A stretch of DNA of 64,000 bases, from contig LNAC01000350.1 in assembly GCA_002007465.1 (NCBI GenBank), forward strand, positions 1,461,037 to 1,525,036, written 5' to 3'. Both the position numbers and the translations under genes were made by a program. Positions 59,541 to 64,000 of this stretch are shown here, piece by piece (position 1 is the first letter of the stretch; each line of letters begins with the position of its first letter). The notes under the pieces were generated by a model that was not told the origin of the DNA, searched no databases, and saw only the letters and a list, made by a program, of their open reading frames with translations. Origin of the DNA: Ailurus styani. Taxonomy: Eukaryota > Chordata > Mammalia > Carnivora > Ailuridae.

Positions 59541-60234
59541 TAAGTAAAAGCAGACTTCTAATAACTCCACTAGTTCCTCATCATTCTGAACTTCAGAGAA
59601 TGGTAACTTTTACTAGGTGATATAATGAAGTACCAGATGTCTTTGTTCAAATACATATAACCCAATAACGTTAGACAGCACAGATATTAAATCACAAACC
59701 AAGGAGACTCAAATGAGGATCATTTCTTTTGTGCATGCATAAGCATTTCTTTCACCTTTAAAAAGCCTAAGAATGAGAGACAACTTTAGAGGTTTCTGGA
59801 GAAAATGGGAAGAATTAGGCCCAATCACACACTGATCGCAAACTTCTGGGAAACACATTGTAGGGAATGGTCTCTTTTGCTCAGGGGATGAATTAAATGA
59901 GCTTGTAATTGTATAGTCCTTTCCTTCCATAACTTTTCTGAATACAAATGAAGTCTTCGGGTGGCATTTTCATAATAGGTAACTGCAGCATTCTTATCAT
60001 GAACTAAACTTTTTTTTGTGTGTAGCTATAATTCATAAATCCCATCAATGCATTACATAGATGATAGATCAATAGATGATAGATAGATTTGTTTGTATAC
60101 TAGTAGATTTTATAATTTAGGCTTTGAAACAGCTTTTGTCTAATTTCACTTTAAAGCTGAGTTTTTAAAAAAGTAAGTTTCATTTTCTTTTCTTGGATAC
60201 TGTAGAATGGGTAAGTATATATATATATGTATAC
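59541..60234. other. no recognisable feature
   Basis: Non-coding, with a short gatagatt/gatagatc microsatellite patch near 60058-60090. Confidence 0.5.
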
Positions 60235-60414
60235 ATTTTTAATACTTTATTTACTTATTTGACACAGAGAGAGAATCCAAGCAAGAGGAGTGGTGGAGGC
60301 AGACGGAGAGGCAGGCTACCCGCTGAGCAGGGAACCTGACATGGGACTTGATCCTAGGACCCCGGGATCATGACATGAGCCAAAGGCAGATGCTTAATGA
60401 TTGAGCTACGCAGG

Positions 60415-60417
<3 letters not shown>
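60235..60417 (-). mobile_element. CAN SINE, older copy
   Basis: Tail side aatactttatttacttattt gacac, then ctgagcagggaacctgac and ccgggatcatgacatgagcc, head end gagctacgcaggcatc. It abuts a long (TA)n tract. Confidence 0.92.
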
Positions 60418-60481
<64 letters not shown>

Positions 60482-60495
60482 NTAATATATATATT
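60418..60495. repeat. (TA)n microsatellite with one unresolved base
   Basis: About 30 TA units, then an ambiguous N at 60482 and further TA. The N probably marks an assembly or consensus problem in the repeat. Confidence 0.97.
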
Positions 60496-60547
60496 TAAAT
60501 GAAGAATGCCTTGTACTTTTAAATTTCATATGTAGAAAACAATTTTG

Positions 60548-60750
60548 AGGCACCTGGGTGGCTCAGTGGGTTAAAGCCTCTGCCTTCGGCTCAGGTCATG
60601 ATCTCAGGGTCCTGGGATCGAGCCCCTCATCTAGCCCCCTGCTCAGCAGGGAGCCTGCTTCCTCCTCTCTCTCTCTGCCTGCTTCTGCCTACTTGTGATC
60701 TCTCTCTCTCTGTCAAATAAATAAATTAAAAATATCTTAAAGGAAAAAAA
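60548..60750 (+). mobile_element. CAN SINE, mustelid-type, young-looking
   Basis: Head aggcacctgggtggctcagt, gggttaaagcctctgcctt, cggctcaggtcatgatctca, tail gcctacttgtgatctctctc and tcaaataaataaatt. Flanks agaaaacaattttg (60534-60547) and agaaaactaattttg (60751-60765). Confidence 0.96.
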
Positions 60751-60765
60751 AGAAAACTAATTTTG

Positions 60766-61035
60766 TGTCCAAAGGTAGTAGTGCTATTATGTAGAAGTCA
60801 TAAACATATTCTTAGTGAAGTATAGACCGTGTGTGCTAAATACTTGATCTACCTAAGCTCTAAATATGTTATGGGTATTTATATATATATTTTGACTTAT
60901 TCTCTACAATACTTTACTAAAGAGTTCCATGATTTACACTCAGAAGTTACATAGCCAAGGGGCAACAGAATGTAATACAAAGAATTGGTCTGAAGTCCAT
61001 GTGGAAGGCCATATAAAGACTCTTGCTTTAGAGAA
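60766..61035. other. short unannotated spacer
   Basis: Nothing recognised apart from a small tatatata patch near 60880. Confidence 0.5.
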
Positions 61036-61128
61036 ATATATATATATATATATGTACATATGTACATGTATCTATATATACGTATATATAGATACATGTA
61101 CATATATATATATATATATATACACTAA
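61036..61128. repeat. AT-rich palindrome (48 bp perfect core)
   Basis: The centre is the dinucleotide cg at 61081-61082. The 23 bases on either side (61058-61080 and 61083-61105) are exact reverse complements, including the non-AT-only parts gtacatgtatc and gatacatgtac. Pure TA arms extend the symmetry imperfectly to about 61036-61128. Such AT-rich palindromes can extrude as cruciforms. Confidence 0.93.
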
Positions 61129-61616
61129 AATTAGTCAAAGAGAAAAGTAAAGAAATTTTGTTCTGTTAAATTCTCCAATTCAAGAGGAAAATATTGGAAG
61201 ACAAGCTACTGTATTAATCATTTGCACTTCAGGAACAATGTTCTCTTTGCCTTTTTGAACTACAGTATCCCTTCTTGTTAACATTTGTCCATTCACTGCA
61301 TTGACAGCCAATGAAATCCCATTACCTAAGGCTAGGACAATCTGACACTGCTGTATTGGAGTTTGGGTCTGAGTGACTGACATGGGAATGAAGGAGTGAT
61401 TGCGTTTTCATGTGTCATCATGTGCCCCAGTGGCATACAGGTCCTATGTGTGCTGCAGCAGATGGTGGGGACGTTGGAACCTTGGCTATATTGTTCCTGC
61501 TATCTCACCTCCAGATAATAAATCAGAATAAAAGTAAGCAAGCACAATAAATTTACATAAGAATAAATGCTATAAGCACAGCATTAAGTGATAAAAAACC
61601 AAAATGAGTGTTTGAG
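61129..61616. other. unannotated stretch with one isolated minus-strand frame
   Basis: A 67-codon minus-strand frame at 61180-61383 has a protein-like composition (Gln/Thr/Val/Asn, few runs) and lies outside every repeat I recognise. No homologue comes to mind and the codons before its Met include a stop. It could be a piece of a processed pseudogene or chance. Confidence 0.35.
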
Positions 61617-61629
61617 GGAATGTGATTTA

Positions 61630-61839
61630 TTTATTTATTTATTTTAAAAGATTTATTTATTTGAAAGAGAGTAGGTGTGGGTGGGGGCAAAGGGAGATGG
61701 AAAAAGAGAATCTCAAGCAGACTCACTGCTGAGTGTGGAGCCTGACAATGAGCTGTTCTCATGGCTTCGATATCATGATCTGAGCTGAAATCGGGAGTGA
61801 GATGCTTAACCAACTGAGCTACCCAGGAACTCCCTGGTT
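61630..61839 (-). mobile_element. CAN SINE, old copy
   Basis: Long (attt)n tail, gagaatctcaagcagactca, then gatatcatgatctgagctga and head accaactgagctacccagga. Flanking duplication ggaatgtgattta (61617-61629 and 61840-61852). Confidence 0.95.
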
Positions 61840-61852
61840 GGAATGTGATTTA

Positions 61853-64000
61853 AATAGAGTAGTCAAAAAATGATTCTCTGAGAAGAGGTCCTTTGGGGTG
61901 AGAGCTGAATGACAAGACAATGCATGCCATGGGAATAATTTGTGGTCAGATGGATGAAATGGAGGCTATGACTAGTTTAAGGAGTCTAAGAAGGAAATGA
62001 AGTGTGAGCTAAAGCAGGAAAATGCATAGCAAGAATAAGACAGGGTGGCATGAGAGAAAGTTCATTTGTTGTGTAGCATGAGGACAATTATTGAATTAAC
62101 AGTTATTACCAGAATTGTTCCCAAAGAAAATAAAAATTCTCAATCTGGTAACATATCCAGCATTCTTCTTGGATAGTTAAGGTGAGAAGTTGAGAGCACA
62201 TTTCTGAGGAAGGCAAAAAAGAAACAGCTAAGTATCTCTGTCTAAGATAAAAACATGAATTTAGGACAAAAGTGAAGAAGAGCAAAGAGTAGGAGGTGAG
62301 AGCCAAGATTCACTTTAGATTGTTGGAGTCCAAGTTGATGGAAATAAATCCAGTGTCTTATTGAAAAATTTAGATATTTAATCTTTAATTTTCAACTTTT
62401 CATTCATTTGCCTCCATGGAACCATTACTTCTTAGCTTCCACTAAAGTTCTTTTACATACAGCTGCCTGTGTTGAATGCTATTTAATGGGGTGTGCAAAG
62501 GGACATAAGGAAAAGAGCTATAGGATACAAAATGGAGACTAAGAATTTCACAGAAGTCAGGAATGGAAGTGACATAAAGTAAAGAAATTTTGAGAACTCA
62601 CAGAAATCTGAGTTCCAACAACCTTGCAAAGTGAAAATATTCTCTGCTATTACACCATCTTCTTCTTCATCTCCACAAAATATATTTTGTGTGGTATAAA
62701 TAAAGTGAATTAAATTTTGTAAAAGCAGACATTCCCTACACATCCATTGGTGATGATTGCTGTTGTCATAGTTTGCCTGGGGCAATATGAAAAAGAAAAC
62801 CTTCTAAATCAAATTGAAAATCTGGAGAAATGTACTTAAAGTAATGATCTTAGAGAGAGACTAAAGCCCCATGAAATTACCTGGGGTTCAAAATTACTGA
62901 GAACTCTTTGTTTACATATCTTTGCATTCGTTGACCGTTAAAGATAAAATCAACTCTATGGTTATAGAAAATAATACTGTTGCAGTGCATTGTCCTTAGA
63001 TAAACAATAAAAATACAGAGTCCAGACTTAACTGTTTTTTTAATAAAAATGAACATATTAGATCCTAGTTTTTAAATCAATTTGCTTGTTCTTAGGTGGA
63101 GGGAGCAGATAAAAAACAAAGCCATCAAAAAGTCCACGCTATTTTGAAGGTGACATCTGCAAAAGCAGGTTTCAATTCTTCCATTGTCGGAGTCACTTTA
63201 ATCATTCATATTTACAGCTGTCTGAAAGAATGCTTCACTCACATCTTTTTCCTTGGGGCAGAGCGATGGGACTGGCTATTCATTTAGTCCACTTAGAAAA
63301 AACCCAACCCATGTATTCTGAGACACTGAGCCTATCTTTTTGGAGTTGCAGCTGCTTTCTAGCACCAGGCTTTTTATCTTTCAGAGAAGGAAAATGAAAT
63401 GGCTCTATTTATTGCTTAGCAAAATATGTATCTTCTTAAATTTGCTGCAATTAGATTTCTAAAATTGAATGCATTGAACTTGTAGTGCTCTGGGGTTAAG
63501 AAATAATAAGGCATGTGCTTGATTACTGGAAAGGCTTGTTCTTCTCCATGTCTCATAATTTTTAAATTTATTCAAGAGTCATCACTGCTATTTTCATCAA
63601 TTTCTATCTCCCTTTTTTATTCTGGGCACTATAAGGTCAACACAGTGGTCTTGAAAGAATTTACTGTGCTCCCTGGGAGATGGCTATTATTTTCCTGATT
63701 TCTCTGTTTTTGCCATGGAAAATGTGGGTAGAACTATCTAATAAATGTAATGGTAATGTTGAAGTATATAAACATGAGAGTAACATATAGAAATTGGAGA
63801 TGTAGTTTTGACTTAATAGATGGAATAGGTATGGAATTGATTACAGAGTTATCATTAGGTCAGAGTCATTAGATAAAGCATAATCCTATCTGCATGAATA
63901 GTAGGGGAATCCATAATAGGCTGCCTTTCAGATCACTGGCTTCAAGAACTCTATGTGACAAAGTATTACACTTTATTTCATGTGTCCTTGAAATCCTTAG
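61853..64000. other. unannotated non-coding end of window
   Basis: 61853-62110 ('agaagaggtcctttggggtg', 'agctgaatgacaagacaatg') looks like an L2 complement but weakly. The remainder has no SINE, LTR, microsatellite or exon-like frame that I recognise. The 100-codon minus-strand frame at 62483-62785 has no known domain. Confidence 0.45.

Overview
This is vertebrate nuclear DNA from a carnivoran, AT-rich and without any recognisable gene. The diagnostic signal is about twenty copies of the tRNA-Lys-derived carnivore SINE (CAN SINE). The youngest-looking copies share the head gcgcctgggtggctcagtgg followed by 'gttaaagcctctgcctt', and a tail with 'tctgcctacttgtgatctct' then 'tcaaataaataaat'. From memory this is the mustelid-type subfamily (mink, ferret, marten, badger), so a mustelid or close relative is my inference. 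The copy at 42659-42848 has instead the head and tail I associate with arctoids generally (bears, pinnipeds and musteloids).

None of the open reading frames looks like a host exon. Most are short, and the recognisable ones are debris of LINE-1 ORF2 (for example on the minus strand at 48352-48585, 50579-50803 and 32543-33098). The window is best read as an intergenic desert or part of a very large intron. It has no operon, CRISPR array, bacterial feature or complete non-coding RNA gene.

Layout. 1-10 kb: simple repeats, two old L2 fragments, two SINEs and a degenerate U6 5' fragment. 10.4-10.9 kb: a probable solitary endogenous-retrovirus LTR on the minus strand. 11-24 kb: many SINEs, an old L1 3' end (15.2-16.0 kb), L2 copies including one of about 2 kb (18.56-20.6 kb), and an old L1 ORF1/ORF2-start segment (20.9-23.0 kb). 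24-31 kb: mostly unannotated old sequence with L1, L2 and MIR fragments. 31.1-34.5 kb: a three-level nest, with an old L1 split by a Tigger-type DNA transposon that is itself split by a younger carnivore L1. 35-40.8 kb: sparse. 40.8-43.1 kb: an old L1 3' half carrying a small insertion that is exactly the 5' half of a tRNA-Thr(TGT), flanked by a 16-bp target-site duplication, then a SINE and a long alternating purine-pyrimidine tract. 45.5-46.6 kb: an L1 ORF2 fragment. 47.9-55.0 kb: a nearly full-length but decayed L1 on the minus strand. 55-64 kb: MIR, L2, an LTR-like repeat, SINEs, AT repeats (one with an assembly N) and a perfect 48-bp palindrome at 61058-61105.

The most unusual item is the tRNA-Thr half insertion at 42134-42171. 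The nested 31-34.5 kb block gives the best relative chronology. All family names come from recalled consensus sequences and were not checked by search; exact subfamilies are left open.
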